The position numbers were made by a program, and so were the translations under genes. Under the pieces are notes generated by a model, which did no database searches, had not been told where the DNA came from, and saw only the letters and a program-made list of their open reading frames with translations. 64,000 nucleotides of DNA, from positions 45,083,797 to 45,147,796 of the forward strand of contig CP136061.1 of assembly GCA_032622095.1 (NCBI GenBank), written 5' to 3'. Origin of the DNA: Siphonodentalium dalli. Taxonomy: Eukaryota; Mollusca; Scaphopoda; Gadilida; Siphonodentaliidae. This document shows, one piece after another, positions 1 to 11,377 of this stretch. How positions within the stretch are numbered: position 1 is the stretch's first letter; every line of letters begins with the position of its first letter.

Positions 1-269
1 AATTGTTCAGGGCGCAATAGGATACATAGACAGAACACAACGCGCAAATTTATCGAGAATATTTAAATTTTAATCAAAGATTCGCAGGTGGCGCAAGGAT
101 ATATTTCGCAAGAATCAAAATGAAATATGACTATGCCATTCGTAACGAGTTTGATAAAAGATTTGAGATTTTGATGAATGTTATTTTCTCTGTTACACAA
201 CCTTGTATCAGGTAAGCCTAATCATTGACTGCGATGTTGATACCATAGCTACCATAATTGTGATTTTAA

Positions 270-661
270 CCCTTTACCCAACAAACCGGGCCAAAACCGG
301 CCAAATAAAGCTTCAACAGCCTAAAATATCTTCGGTCTGTCTCAATAAAACCATACAAATATGGATATCATTGGAACCGGCTCCTTGACCACATTGTGAT
401 AGTTACAGTTATGCCCTGTGCCAATGCATTCTCTTATATATGCGAGTCGATCATAGGTCGCCTCGCATATATAAGAGAATGCATTGGCCTAAAAAAATCT
501 TTTTTTAACACTTTTTACCATTTTTTCTTACATTCTTTAACAATTTTATAATTTTTAATGTGTTAAGCCAATGCATTCTCTTATATATGCGAGGCGACCT
601 ATGGTCGACTCGCATATATAAGAGAATGCATTGGCACAGGGCCCTTCTGTTGGGTAAAGGG
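270..661 (+). mobile_element. A-type piggyBac-like MITE (copy A1)
   Basis: Starts CCCTTTACCCAACAAACCGG and ends TGTTGGGTAAAGGG, flanked by TTAA on both sides (266-269, 662-665). The body carries two inverted ~65-bp hairpins (AATGCATTCTCTTATATATG... arms, GTCGAC/CATAGG centre) separated by an AT-rich linker, and CCCTGTG/CACAGGG outside the hairpins. It encodes nothing. Short open frames across it are hairpin artefacts. Confidence 0.9.
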
Positions 662-741
662 TTAAAAAAAAACCAGTCAGGTATTGAGGCAAAAACGGAA
701 GTGGATAGTTTACATAATTTATATCATCACTCTTTCAGCAG

Positions 742-1199
742 CAAGCCTGAGTTTAGTGTGCCTGTCATTTGTAGAATGAGGTCCCCAGAGGGTGAATTTA
801 GTGATGATATCCCAAATAGCAGGCTAGCATCACCAAATTCACCGTCTGGAGACCTTATTCTTAATGGCCTCATCTGCTTTGGGAAACATAGACTCAATTT
901 GAAGTTCCCAAATGGTGAATATTGTGATGTATGCCCATTGGGAACCTCGATTATGCATTGTGTCGTCTGCCAATTTGGGGATATAAAGAAACTAAACTAA
1001 AAAATAAATAGAATCTATGTGAAGAAGATTCTATAAAAATTTTATAATAAAGAAACTTTCCAGAGAAGATGAGGCCTAAGCAGAATGAGGTCCCCAGAGG
1101 GTGAATTAGGTGATGCTAGCCTGCTATGCGAGATAGCGTCACTAAATTTACCCTTTGTGGACCTCATTCTGCAAATAACAGACACTAAACTCAGGCTTG
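742..1199. mobile_element. G-type hAT-like MITE (copy G1, long form)
   Basis: Ends are CAAGCCTGAGTTTAGTGTG... and ...CACTAAACTCAGGCTTG (one variant copy). Inside are the repeated blocks GCAGAATGAGGTCCCCAGAG and GGTGAATT and their complements. The flanking octamers ttcagcag/gtcatcag agree at 6 of 8 positions, consistent with an aged 8-bp target duplication. Confidence 0.75.
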
Positions 1200-1382
1200 G
1201 TCATCAGTGTTCAATACAAAGTAATTCTGGCTTGTATTCAATGGGTGGGAGACAGTAAAGTTGACGCGGGTCACGTTACTATACGTTTTCAGATTTTTGA
1301 GAACCAGTCTATTCAATAAGATACATTGAGTGCCAGTCGACAGACATGAGAGTAAAAAAAACACTGGCAGACGATGACTTAA

Positions 1383-1774
1383 CCCTTTACCCAACAGAAG
1401 GGCCCTGTGCCAATGCATTCTCTTATATATGCGAGTCGACCATAGGTCGCCTCGCATATATAAGAGAATGCATTGGCTTAACACATTAAAAATTATAAAA
1501 TTGTTAAAGAATGTAAGAAAAAATGGTAAAAAGTGTTAAAAAAAGATTTTTTTTAGGCCAATGCATTCTCTTATATATGCGAGGCGACCTATGGTCGACT
1601 CTCATATATAAGAGAATGCATTGGCACAGGGCATAACTGTAACTATCACAATGTGGTCAAGGAGCCGGTTCCAATGATATCCATATTTGTATGGTTCTAT
1701 TGAGACAGACCGAAGATATTTCAGGCTGTTGAAGCTTTATTTGGCCGGTTTTGGCCGGTTTGTTGGGTAAAGGG
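1383..1774 (-). mobile_element. A-type piggyBac-like MITE (copy A2)
   Basis: Opposite orientation to A1. TTAA at 1379-1382 and 1775-1778. Both hairpins are present; the second has an arm substitution (gactctcatat for gactcgcatat). Confidence 0.9.
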
Positions 1775-1860
1775 TTAAGATATAAATTTTCATTCACTGA
1801 ACATTTCTATCTACATTGAAATGAAAATCTATTATTAAATTGTACTTTTTCTTCCGTAAA

Positions 1861-1883
1861 GTAAGATAAGATAAGATAAGATA
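1861..1883. repeat. short GATAA pentanucleotide run
   Basis: About four and a half tandem GATAA units. No further function visible. Confidence 0.7.
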
Positions 1884-2042
1884 CGTTTTAATGGTCTTTA
1901 AGACACATATTGGCGTAGGACAACCTACATGTATAGATAAAAATAAACAGGAATACATGGTATATATGTGATATACATGTAACAAGTAACAGATTAACAC
2001 GAATTGTAAAGATATAGAAATATCAAATTATTTGATTTATTA

Positions 2043-2119
2043 CTGGACATTGGTCAACTGCGGAAGGATGTGATGTACCATGTGGTACATCACCACTACC
2101 GCAGTTGACCAATGCCCAG
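2043..2119. repeat. 77-bp palindrome
   Basis: The left arm (ctggacattggtcaactgcgg...) is the near-perfect complement of the right arm (...ccgcagttgaccaatgcccag), with the centre near 2081. Possibly a small foldback MITE. No second copy was seen in the window. Confidence 0.75.
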
Positions 2120-3195
2120 CATGAGTATGGCGTTTATATAGGGTATGAGACTGTAAAGGAGTTGTCCGGCACTAACAGGTGACCAAAAACCATCGGGGAT
2201 AGCATAAGAAAACAGTCCTAAGACCATTTATTTCCATTATGGTCCCCGAAAGAGTAGATACCTGGACAGCTGCTACCGTATTTCGCGCATGGTCCTTGCC
2301 CCAATTAAACCATACATCTGATTCATAGTAACCTGATCTTTTTGCGACAGTAATAGCTACTAAATGGGTGAGACTGCATTGAATACATGTGCTTCACACT
2401 AACAGGTGAGGAATGAGGGCTAAATGAGTTCTTGAAGCATAACAAAATGGTGCAGAAATATTGTTTGCATATAACATGTAGTGTCCTGCGAATCAGGGAT
2501 TTTATCTCGAATGGAATCTTGACAATGAATCACCATTCTGCTTTTGACACTGAAATTGAATTTCGAATCCGATCGGGTACTAATTAAATTCTGACAACAA
2601 CCACACGATCCGTCAGAAGCTGGTAAAAAACATAATATCAATTTATCTTACAATTTTAGCTTTGTTTTCCTCAAATACACACAGAAACGATTAGGCAGTT
2701 TCAGATTTTGTGTCCTGGATGGCAACAAGCCGTATCCTGGATGGCAACATTGAATTCACGTGAGTTGTAGAGAAACTCGCTTCATTTCTAAAATCATTTT
2801 TATACCGCAATTGGCATCAATTATTTCTATTCTCTATATAGCATCCGACATACATATACATATACATATGTCATTTCAAATTAAAGATGGATTATCTCTA
2901 TATAACAATTTTGAAATAGTTTCGTGGGTATAAAATAATAAATATGAACTGAAGACCCCTGTCCGAAAAGGCTACTATCAATTAATATTGATTTTATTTC
3001 AAATATTTTATTAGAAAATAAGATGATTAAGTGGGACACTTTATAGTTTTATATTTAGAATAAACCCTCAGGCAATACAATTTAGTGATAGAGATCATTA
3101 TGGTGTTCCCATAGCTATGCTCCAAAGTCAAATGTTCCAGATTGATTGTTTGCCTTGTTTTATTACTTATAAACTGGTTCACACCCTTGGCCAAT
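2120..3195. other. intronic stretch, nothing recognised
   Basis: AT-rich sequence read on both strands. No exon, RNA gene or element end recognised. Short open frames here look like chance. Confidence 0.5.
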
Positions 3196-3690
3196 CAAAT
3201 CACTCCAATGTGTGCCAATGGATTCAAATTTTAAATTCAATAAGACTGCTGGTCGCCACGTTTTTTTTTATCAAATTGCAGAAAAAATTGATTGTTCCCA
3301 TTTAGAGGTCACCCCAAAGATCTTATGAAGTTTGGTGATGATCAAATGAGGGATGTGACGATGGATTCAAATTTTAAATCCAATAAGACTGTCGGTCGCC
3401 ACGTTTTTTATCAAATTGCAGAACAAATTGATGGTTCCCATTTTGAGGTCACCCCAAAGATCCTTATGAAGTTTGGTGATGATCAAATGAGGGATGTGGC
3501 CAGCAGTGTGTGCCAAATATTAAGGATTTAGTCAACCAAAGTGTAAATGGCTGTTGGCCATGTTTTGCCACAAAAATTTGATGACTCTCATCTAGGAGTC
3601 CCAAAAGATCAATATGACGTTTGGTGACAATCAGATGAGGGATGTGGTCTGTAGAATGTGCCAAAGGATTTAGTCATTCAAAGATTAAAT
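3196..3690. repeat. diverged tandem repeat, period ~145 bp
   Basis: Units beginning near 3210 and 3360 share 'ggattcaaattttaaat', 'ggtcgccacg', 'aaattgcaga', 'ggtcaccccaaagat' and 'gaagtttggtgatgatcaaa'. More diverged units follow at about 3505-3660, and a further piece lies beyond the A3 insertion at about 4095-4185. A3 therefore landed within the array. Confidence 0.75.
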
Positions 3691-3699
3691 TTTGTTTAA

Positions 3700-4092
3700 C
3701 CCTTTACCCCAACAGAAGGGCCCTGTGCCAATGCATTCTCTTATATATGCGAGTCGACCATAGGTCGCCTCGCATATATAAGAGAATGCATTGGCTTAAC
3801 ACATTAAAAATTATAAAATTGTAAAAGAATGTAAGAAAAAATGGTAAAAAGTGTTAAAAAAAGATTTTGTTTAGGCCAATGCATTCTCTTATATATGCGA
3901 GGCGACCTATGGTCGACTCGCATATATAAGAGAATGCATTGGCACAGGGCATAACTGTAACTATCACAATGTGGTCAAGGAGCCGGTTCCAATGATATCC
4001 ATATTTGTATGGTTCTATTGAGACAGACCGAAGATATTTTAGGCTGTTGAAGCTTTATTTGGCCGGTTTTGGCCGGTTTGTTGTGTAAAGGG
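3700..4092 (-). mobile_element. A-type piggyBac-like MITE (copy A3)
   Basis: TTAA at 3696-3699 and 4093-4096. Both hairpins intact. Minor end changes (CCCTTTACCCCAAC at one end, TTGTGTAAAGGG at the other). Confidence 0.9.
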
Positions 4093-4576
4093 TTAATGAA
4101 TTGCAGAAAATATTGATGTCTCCATCTAGAGGTCACTCCGAAGATCCATATGAAGTTTGGTGTCAATTGAATGAGAGATGCAACCGGTAGGGTCTGCTAA
4201 AGAAAATTGTTGATGGACAAACACATGAGTGCCCTGACACACGGACGATGGATGCCAATTAACCCATGGCAATAGCTCAAACTTTACTTTTGGTCACTTG
4301 GAAATTTGCAAACTACCGATGTGCAACTACCGGATCAAGCAATTCAACAACTTTTTTCTGACAGTGGGTAATTTGTTGTGTGCTATCAAGGTCAGAATGT
4401 CAAAAAGGCACTAAAAGTCGTCCGATTTGGTTTAGATCTTGAATCAAATGACTGATGTTGATATCAAATTGAATATCGAATATTCGCTGGACCTTACCCA
4501 AACATATGCATATATTTTAAACCATTGAAACATCACAAGACTGCATATCTTACGAACATAGAGAAAACTAGCAGCT

Positions 4577-4793
4577 TACAGTAATGCCCTAAATAATTGA
4601 CTCATTAACCACAGCAGAATTATGGGTAACTTTTTAGGATTTAGTCGGAAATAATGCTTGTTGCCATTCATCGGAAAGCTCTCAATGAGAGCTTTCCGAT
4701 AAATGGCAACAAGCCATATTTCTGACTAAATCCTGAAAAGTTACCCATGATTCTGCTGTGATTAAGGAGTCAATTATTTAGGGCATTACTGTA
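4577..4793. mobile_element. M-type palindromic MITE (copy M1)
   Basis: TACAGTAATGCCCTAAATAA ... GGGCATTACTGTA. The two ~105-bp arms are complementary along almost their whole length, meeting at GAAAGCTCTCAATGAGAGCT. The TA target site fits the Tc1/mariner type. It lies 27 bp from the CADPS exon 3 donor. Confidence 0.9.
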
Positions 4794-4820
4794 TTCAATA
4801 TATTACCAAATTACTGGTAC

Positions 4821-4990
4821 CTGTTATAGCGTTTGTTGAACTTTGGTAAAGGGTATTTGTCACTACTGCCCTTGGATAGATGGACAGGGAGACTTTCGAG
4901 ATTCGCTTTGAGGAGATTGACGGCAGCTTCTAGCTCGTCTATATACATGCTTTCCATCTCCTTGACAACAAACTTTGGATGTTTTCTATT
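4821..4990 (-). CDS. CADPS: CADPS exon 3 (56 codons + 2 nt)
   Basis: Acceptor TTTTTGTTGCAG|AATAGAAAA opens codons NRKHPKFVVKEMESMYIDEL, then EAAVNLLKANLESLPVHLSK and a divergent GSSDKYPLPKFNKRYN. The donor is ACAG|GTACCA, leaving two bases (AG) of a split codon, probably Ser by homology. It matches the CADPS segment RKFPKFVSKEMENMYIEEL...NLLMANLES, an alpha-helical stretch before the C2-like domain. The GTACCA donor is weaker than the other two. The next exon is not in the window: nothing on the minus strand between 1 and 4800 resembles the expected downstream sequence. Confidence 0.94.
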
Positions 4991-5480
4991 CTGCAACAAA
5001 AATTGGTGCACATTAGTATCTCAGTTCGAACTAAAAATAGATCGAGAGAACTCAAATTTGAAATTGACCTGTATTTACATGTCAGTAATCCATATACCAA
5101 ATTTGAAAACAATCAGATAATTATATTTACATACTAAGTGTTGTCATCACTAAATCCAGCATTCTGATTGGTCGGCGCCCACATGGCTAGTTGCATTTAT
5201 TTCTCGGTGAATGCGCAATGCCTCATAACACCAAGCTCATAACACCATCGATACGTCATTGGGTTTGGAAAGACGAACGCGTAATGTTTTGGGCGCAGGA
5301 TTGACTTAATACATCATCGGGTTTCAATATGAAGAGAAATTGTTCCTATTAACTTTTGCCAAGGGTGCTATTGGGTATTTTGGGCTGTTTTGGTCACGAT
5401 ACACTTTTCGATTTAAATACATTTACAAAAGTGGCTTTTTCGCTAAATGTATATAAATATAAGGATTAACTGTCATGTGG

Positions 5481-5597
5481 ACTATTTTTATGGAGATGTA
5501 ACCGTGAGGTAAGTGGTCATAACTTGTATGTAAAACCCTTCGGGTTTTACACAAGTTATGTCCACTTACCTCACGGTTACATCTCCATAAAAATAGT
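5481..5597. repeat. 117-bp palindrome in intron 2
   Basis: The arms actatttttatggagatgta... and ...tacatctccataaaaatagt pair over about 55 bp. The inner stem AAACCC-ttc-GGGTTT forms a tight loop at about 5536-5550. Foldback structure with no coding capacity. Confidence 0.8.
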
Positions 5598-5639
5598 TTT
5601 CGAACTCGTTCAAGATATTGTTTTGAAAAGTCCACATAT

Positions 5640-5965
5640 CATATATTAATGTAATCGGTTGACGTTTGTTCAAGTATTTGCACTAATGGCCATAAAATTG
5701 CTAAAAATAGATAAACAAAGGGCCGTATTTCAGGTAAAAATATTATTCCGACAAACCTGGTTTTCGAACTCATTCGCGATATTGTTGTAAAAAATCCATA
5801 TGCCAAATATGAATAAAATTGGTTGAAATTTGTTCAAGTTATCGCACTAACAGACATAAATATTCATAAAATGCTAAATAATACACAAACTAAGGAATTG
5901 GACAAATCTGAAATATTGTTGTGAAAGATCCATATAACAAATATGAGACCAAAGGAGAATCTGTT
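5640..5965. repeat. degenerate dispersed mollusc-type repeat
   Basis: Two diverged tandem units of 'ggttttcgaactc(g/a)tt(c)...gatattgt...aaaatccatat...aaattggttga...ttgttcaag'. The same family recurs at 17.7, 22.9, 26.7, 43.3, 45.1, 50.7, 54.7, 59.3 and 62.3 kb. Related stretches are widespread in bivalve genomes (recalled, not searched). Confidence 0.6.
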
Positions 5966-5970
5966 TAGTA

Positions 5971-6072
5971 TACAGTAATGCCGTAAGTAATCGACTCCTT
6001 AACCACAGCAGAATTATGGGTAATTTTTCAGGATTTAGTCGGAAATATGGCTTGTTGCCATTCATCGGAAAG
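5971..6072. mobile_element. half M-type MITE (copy M2)
   Basis: Only the left arm (TACAGTAATGCC to ATCGGAAAGCT) is present. It stops near the palindrome centre and abuts the C1 element at 6073. Confidence 0.85.
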
Positions 6073-8905
6073 CTTCCATGGTTGGAGCTTCCTGAGATTT
6101 CGCGAAAACCCTGTGCCAATGCATTCTCTTATATGTGCGAGTCTCCCATAGAGAGCCTCACATATATAAGAGAATACATTGGCCTAACTATATTTACCTT
6201 GACATTGTAAGCCAGTGCATTCTCTTATATACAGCACTGCTCAAATTAAGCGACCTGTTTTAACGAGGTGTACATGCGTTATTACCGCGGTGCAATACCG
6301 CGACATACCGCCGATTCGCGGTTGTACTACCACGCGCGTACCGCGGTACCACCGCGACGTTAACGGTACCACTGCACTACCAGCGGTAACGGATATTGGT
6401 ACCGCGGTGGCACGCGGTAATGAACCGCACAAACACGGTGACATTACCGCTACGCGGTAGCGATTTTGAAACGAGGTTAACGACGGAATTTGATGTCTGA
6501 CCATTAATCTTCCAAAATAGGACGGCCGTTCTCACGATCTCCGTCCATGATTGTGTACCTTGACATGTATTATTAACATATTGAAATAGATGAAAGCCGA
6601 GTATCGGGGAAATATACCGGGCTTCCAGATTAAGTAAAGGTAAGTTTAAGTTACTTTGAGAAAGTCATTTTTCAATTAATGTGAATACTAAAATATTATA
6701 ATAACATTTCTAGTCTCGTTTTATTGCCTAAAATTCCCATAAATGACACTATTTGTGATCAGTGTGGGTTATCGCGAAGGGAACAAATTATTTCGGCCAT
6801 TTTAGAGAGCTCGATAAATCCCGTATCTATAGTTTATATAAACGTTAAGATGTACGTGATCCCCAAGTTGAATGATAACGATACTATTTAAATAGTCCCC
6901 AGAAAGTCGCCAGAATAAATATCGTTAACTTCTTTGACATTCATTAACTGCAAATCCCAAACACCATTTGTTCGTTTAACGGGAATTATTGTCTTAGCTT
7001 AAGTTAGCAATAAAAGACACAACGTGGAACTCCCGTATATCCAGGAAAAACAAATACATTCTGTGCAAAAGCATGTGTCACCCATTATGTCATACTGCAG
7101 CTGGCAGACTTTGTTCGTTAATATTGGACACGGGGCACTCAAGATGTCGTCATGTCTTTTTATAACTGGCCTCAATTGTTGAAATAAATATTTGTGTTTT
7201 GTTGATGGTGCTATTAGTAAAATTACACACGTGGCACTTGTATTTTCATGACTCCAATGCGTCCGTTTGGCTTACATAATGCTGGTAGAAAGTAATTCAG
7301 ATATTTATCGATCTATTTTGGTATTGCGAATAATATTATGTGCGAACGGACACGTGGCTTTAGACAGACAAGTCTCATTCTATCTATAAAACGTTGTGCA
7401 CGTAATAGCTATTTATAAATATTTGTCGCACAAAACTGAGACAAACGCTCTTTATTGCTACCATATCGGAAATAAACTAACAAGAACTAAAACACACCGA
7501 ATTCGATCACTTTTAAAATAATTATGTTACAATGTTAACCTCTGTATATAGCCAAACAAACATATCTAGAGGTAAACTTTCCAACACCAAGCATGTTTTT
7601 CTTCGGAATCACGATTAGATAGGAATATGTGATATAATTTATACTGCGACCGACCGAAAACTACAAGTGCACGCCCTCGCCAAAAGTTGAAATTTCACAT
7701 CAAACGATGCCGCCCGACACGCACTCGTGAGCTCAATGAATGTTCACGTAGCAAAATCAAAGACTGATTAGACAACGTTGTGTCTTTCAATTTTAGTTTG
7801 GTGTTTTGCGTCTGTCCTTTGTCGCGCACATTGGTGATGATAACAACTTTACTTCGCTGCATGACATGTGCCACGCTTTCTTAGTTATACATTTTATTCC
7901 CACGGACAATAAATCTTCAGGCGCAAATGTTTGTAAATTGCTTTACTATTTCACGCGTGCGTACAATCGTACATCTTGGCGACAATATACTATTTACGCG
8001 CCGATTATGTTTGGCATATGAACAAAACTATAGATTTGAACGAATATGAATATTTCTGCAATGATCGCCGTCCTGGCCTCCAAGACTAAAATCGGACTCA
8101 GTGTTAATAATGCATCGTCCCCGCTGGTTTCGACCAAATTCAGATAAATGGAGGATTTACTTTTCCCATTTTATAAGAAATTTAGATTTCGGAAATACAA
8201 ACAAAACAAAAAATTCCGCATGAGTGGAAACCGATATAGGAATCGGGTGGGTAAATCATTTGACGATATGTAAGATAGATGTAAACAAAACTATTACTCC
8301 ACGGTGTTTTGTGTATCCAGTCCCCAGAAGCAACTATAGCCGAGTTCAAAAAGCCGCCGACGTGATTAAAAGTGATGTACGTGTACATTTGTAATATGTT
8401 ACATGTAAACCCGACATGTTCATATGTAATCCGATTGCATTATTATTCATTTATATTCATTACGTATACATAATTACGTGCAGCTTACAGGTATTCATTC
8501 AATACAAAAGTTATTCATAATCATTTACCTACCGTGTGACGCCTTGTTTCAGTCGTGTTCTCTCCGCGGTGGAGGGCCGTTAGCGGTAATTTGAACGCGG
8601 TTACGAAACAAATAACGCGGTGTATGGCGGTAATGAACACCAAAAACGTGGTGACCTGTGGTAACCAATGGTAAAATACCGTACCAGTACCGCGGGTCAA
8701 CCGCCCTCCGTCGCGGTACAGAATGATAACCGCGGTAGTTTGGTGGTATCACCGCGGTAAGTACCGGCCCATAACCTCGTTAAACAGGTCGCTTACTGAG
8801 AGCATAGCTGTATGTGAGGCTCCCTATAAGAGACTCGCATATATAAGAGAATGCACTGGCACAGGATCTTTAATGCTGCACCAGCCAGCACCCGTCATGA
8901 AAGGG
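6073..8905. mobile_element. C-type piggyBac-like MITE (copy C1), interrupted
   Basis: Left part 6073-6231 (TCCATGGTTGGAGCTTCCTG, then hairpin arms). Right part 8811-8905, ending CCCGTCATGAAAGGG with TTAA at 8906-8909. The 2.6-kb T1 element splits it. Comparison with C4 shows the break is inside the second hairpin. The left TTAACCC end is missing, replaced by the half MITE M2. Confidence 0.8.
6232..8810. mobile_element. T1: 2.6-kb TA-target foldback DNA transposon, non-autonomous
   Basis: Ends CAGCACTGCTCAAATTAAGC and (complement of the right end) CAGCTATGCTCTCAGTAAGC, both followed by GACCTGTTT(T)AACGAGG. TA lies on both sides (6230-6231, 8811-8812). Removing the element and one TA restores the C-type MITE sequence 'cttatatatgtgagg', so the insertion is precise. 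About 230 bp at each end is GC-rich and full of ACCGCGGT-type motifs, unlike the AT-rich window. The 2-kb interior (6480-8540) has no recognised transposase or long frame. Tc1/mariner-like by end motif and TA target; the superfamily is inferred. Confidence 0.8.
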
Positions 8906-8964
8906 TTAATAGACTTAGAAGAGAGAACTGGAGTAACTGTAACAGTGTGAGGTAGATACATTAC

Positions 8965-9045
8965 CCTGGCATACTCTTCAACGAGCTGCATTCTCGCATC
9001 AAGTTCCCGTCTGACTTGAGCTGCTTGTTCATCAGCGTTGTCGAG
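8965..9045 (-). CDS. CADPS: CADPS exon 2 (27 codons)
   Basis: Short exon below the length an ORF scan reports. On the minus strand a poly-pyrimidine tract ending in CCAG is followed by codons for LDNADEQAAQVRRELDARMQ and then LVEEYAR, and the exon ends AGG|GTAATG. It is 81 nt, phase 0 at both ends. It joins exon 1 (...YNACQ) and exon 3 (NRKHPKF...) exactly as in the known CADPS sequence (NACQLDNPDEQAAQIRREL...). It lies 60 bp beyond the end of a C-family MITE, so the mobile DNA comes very close to a coding exon. Confidence 0.95.
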
Positions 9046-9949
9046 CTGGAAAAAAAAACAGAAAACATGAAGGAATATCTATTGGCTTGTTTAAAGAAAT
9101 CCATTCTCTCTGAATGGAAAACTCTTGAATTATTCATTGAAATTTCTTTTAATTGAGTTTCCTATTGAGTACCAATGATAGTCAATATAAATCTATCTGA
9201 TTTTAAAAAGTGATATGAAATCTCTGTTGGTGCATTCACATGCAAATAGCGAAAAACCTCAGTGCTGTAAAGCTGTTTTCATCCAAATTGGCAACACACC
9301 ACACCATTTGTGCATATGAATTGCAGAGATTGAGTTAAATCCAGGGCAGTTTTGATACCTGTTACAGATTAGGATTTACCCATAGTCTGGAAGCCTATAT
9401 GTTCCAATTAAAATTCCTGGTATTGTATACACCATTCAGTAAGACCAGGGGGCCCGTGATATTTTGACACAAACACTTGGGACCTCGAGGACCCCCATAT
9501 GCAAAATCTCAGTTTTAATCCTTAATGCTAATCTAATGTCGTGTTTTATATGAATTATAATGAATATAATTTTATTTAATGTGAAAATAATTTATTTTGT
9601 GTTTTATTTTGTTAATTCAACATTTAAAATAAGACACAAAGATCATCTTATATATTGTAATACAGCATTTTGTAGTATTAATGAGTTTGCAATGGGAATT
9701 AGCTAGAAAATTGAAATTTTTGTGCATAAATGTTTGTCATCTTCATTCAGAGATAACATGACATCAATGTATTCTCAGCATTACTTGCCCTCTACATGTA
9801 AGCTCTAAAAATTTGGGCTGAGCTTATCTTCGAGGACCACCCCATGAAGTTTTGTGAACAAAAACATAGACTGGACTTATCCTCAGGGATGGGTTTACTA
9901 ACGGGTGTGTACAGAAGACAGTAATTATTCCCTGAATGTTTACGATTTC
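9046..9949. other. intron 1, unassigned stretch
   Basis: AT-rich. Only the exon 2 poly-pyrimidine tract is recognisable, at its left end. Confidence 0.5.
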
Positions 9950-10076
9950 AAGTTCAGAAGGAGTCCAATTTATTGAGGGAAATGTTCAGATAATAAGTTC
10001 AACAGCTGATGAACTTATTATCTGAACATTTCCTACGGGATAACAACTCATCTATGAGTATTTCATATAGAAATGG
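9950..10076. mobile_element. D-type piggyBac-like MITE fragment
   Basis: Contains the D-family core GGGAAATGTTCAGATAATAA and its inverted copy, and the ending 'tatgagtatttcatatagaaatgg' before TTAA (10077-10080). The left end is not clear. Confidence 0.6.
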
Positions 10077-10512
10077 TTAAACATCTTCTCAACCTTTCTG
10101 AAAAGTGCATGAATTTGATGAATGTTTTCACAACTATTTGGCAGCTTAAATACTATCATTAATCTCAGTAAATAATAAACCCCTTCACCAGCCCCTGAAA
10201 TTGGCATTTTTCTTCTATGCTATTGCCTTCGAATTTCATGAGATTCTATAATGGATTGTGTTGTTTTTCTAAGGCATTGGCTTTTTGCTGAGCTAATTTT
10301 GAGGACTACCTTCACTATTATCCGGCGAGAGTGAGAGAATACTTTTAGAACTTTTTGAGTGCTTGTCCCAAGAATTTGTTGACATTGAGTGAAAGGGTTA
10401 TGTATGAAATGTTTCCTCACTATTGATTTGTTGGTGATGCATTGTGCGAACTATTGAATTTTATATCATGGAGTAAGAAGGGGTACCATAAAATCAATCA
10501 ACATGTCAAACT
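10077..10512. repeat. tandem segmental duplication, unit 1
   Basis: Diverged direct duplicate of 10908-11735. Shared landmarks: 'ttaaacatcttctcaac', 'ccttcactattat', 'tttagaact', 'gttggtgatgcattgtgc' and 'tttatatcat.gagtaagaag'. Unit 1 lacks the M3 and D1 insertions of unit 2, and so preserves approximate empty sites. Confidence 0.75.
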
Positions 10513-10516
10513 TTAA

Positions 10517-10907
10517 CCCTTTACCCAACAAACCGGCCAAAACCGGCCAAATAAAGCTTCAACAGCCTAAAATATCTTCGGTCTGTCTCAATAGAACCAT
10601 ACAAATATGGGTATCATTGGAACCGGCTCTTTGACCACATTGTGATAGTTACAGTTATGCCCTGTGCCAATGCATTCTCTTATATATGTGAGTCGACCAT
10701 AGGTCGCCTCGCATATATAAGAGAATGCATTGGCCTAAAAAAAATCTTTTTTAACACTTTTTACCATTTTTTCTTACATTCTTTAACAATTTTATAATTT
10801 TTAATGTGTTAAGCCAATGCATTCTCTTACATATGCGAGGCGACCTATGGTCGACTCGCATATATAAGAGAATGCATTGGCACAGGGCCGTTCTGTTGGG
10901 TAAAGGG
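10517..10907 (+). mobile_element. A-type piggyBac-like MITE (copy A4)
   Basis: TTAA at 10513-10516 and 10908-10911. Both hairpins present, each with one arm substitution (cttatatatgTgag, cttaCatatgcg). It sits between the two segmental duplicates. Confidence 0.9.
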
Positions 10908-11038
10908 TTAAACATCTTCTCAACTTCATTGCATAATGTGCTGAAAAATGACTTTGATGAATGCATTCACTATACTATTATTAATTTCAGAAAAAAAACA
11001 CACCCATTCAGTATTATTTGGCCTTCACTATTATGTGG

Positions 11039-11304
11039 TACAGTAATGCCCTAAATAATCGACTCCTTAATCACAGCAGAATTATGGGTAACTTTTCAGG
11101 ATTTAGTCCGAAATATGGCTTGTTGCCATTCATCAGAAAGCTCTCCCTGTTGACATAAATAATTAATAATAATTGATGTATTTACAGTAATGCCGCTGAG
11201 AGCTTTCCGATGAATGGCAAAAATCCATATTTCCGACTAAATCCTGAAAAGTTACCCATAATTCTGCTGTGGTTAAGGAGTCGATTATTTAGGGCATTAC
11301 TGTA
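11039..11304. mobile_element. M-type MITE (copy M3) with foreign 48-bp centre
   Basis: Both arms and the TA ends are present. At the hairpin centre (11147-11194) sits a 48-bp segment identical to the left flank plus first bases of copy M11 (33879-33926). Confidence 0.9.
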
Positions 11305-11377
11305 GGAGAGAGTACAATTTTAGAACTGAATGCTATAGTCCAAAAATTCATTGACATTTGAGTGAATGGGTTAATAA

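Larger units (their letters stand above)
1..4820 (-). other. CADPS intron 3 (partial; continues off left edge)
   Basis: Begins at GTACCA just below exon 3 and continues out of the window. It contains three A-type MITEs, a G-type MITE, an M-type MITE, a short palindrome and a diverged tandem array. No exon was recognised. Confidence 0.8.
4991..8964 (-). other. CADPS intron 2 (~4 kb)
   Basis: Lies between GTAATG after exon 2 and TTGCAG before exon 3. It holds a degenerate dispersed repeat, a 117-bp palindrome, a half M-type MITE, and a C-type MITE split by a 2.6-kb TA-target foldback element. No other gene was seen. Confidence 0.9.

Noticed and set aside
270-661. CRISPR array, because of regularly repeated palindromes
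   Set aside because: Eukaryotic context, no constant repeat/unique spacer pattern, and elements have transposon ends and target duplications.
560-1000. 146-codon open frame (and the similar frames at 1191-1484, 14714-15286, 47897-48133)
   Set aside because: They run through A-type hairpins and G-type MITE sequence; the same peptide (QCILLYMR...) reappears wherever the hairpin occurs.
3292-3531. 79-codon frame as a gene
   Set aside because: Falls in the diverged ~145-bp tandem repeat; the peptide simply repeats the unit.
6241-6504. 87-codon minus-strand frame in GC-rich sequence
   Set aside because: Lies in the T1 subterminal ACCGCGGT repeats; repetitive and with no recognisable protein.
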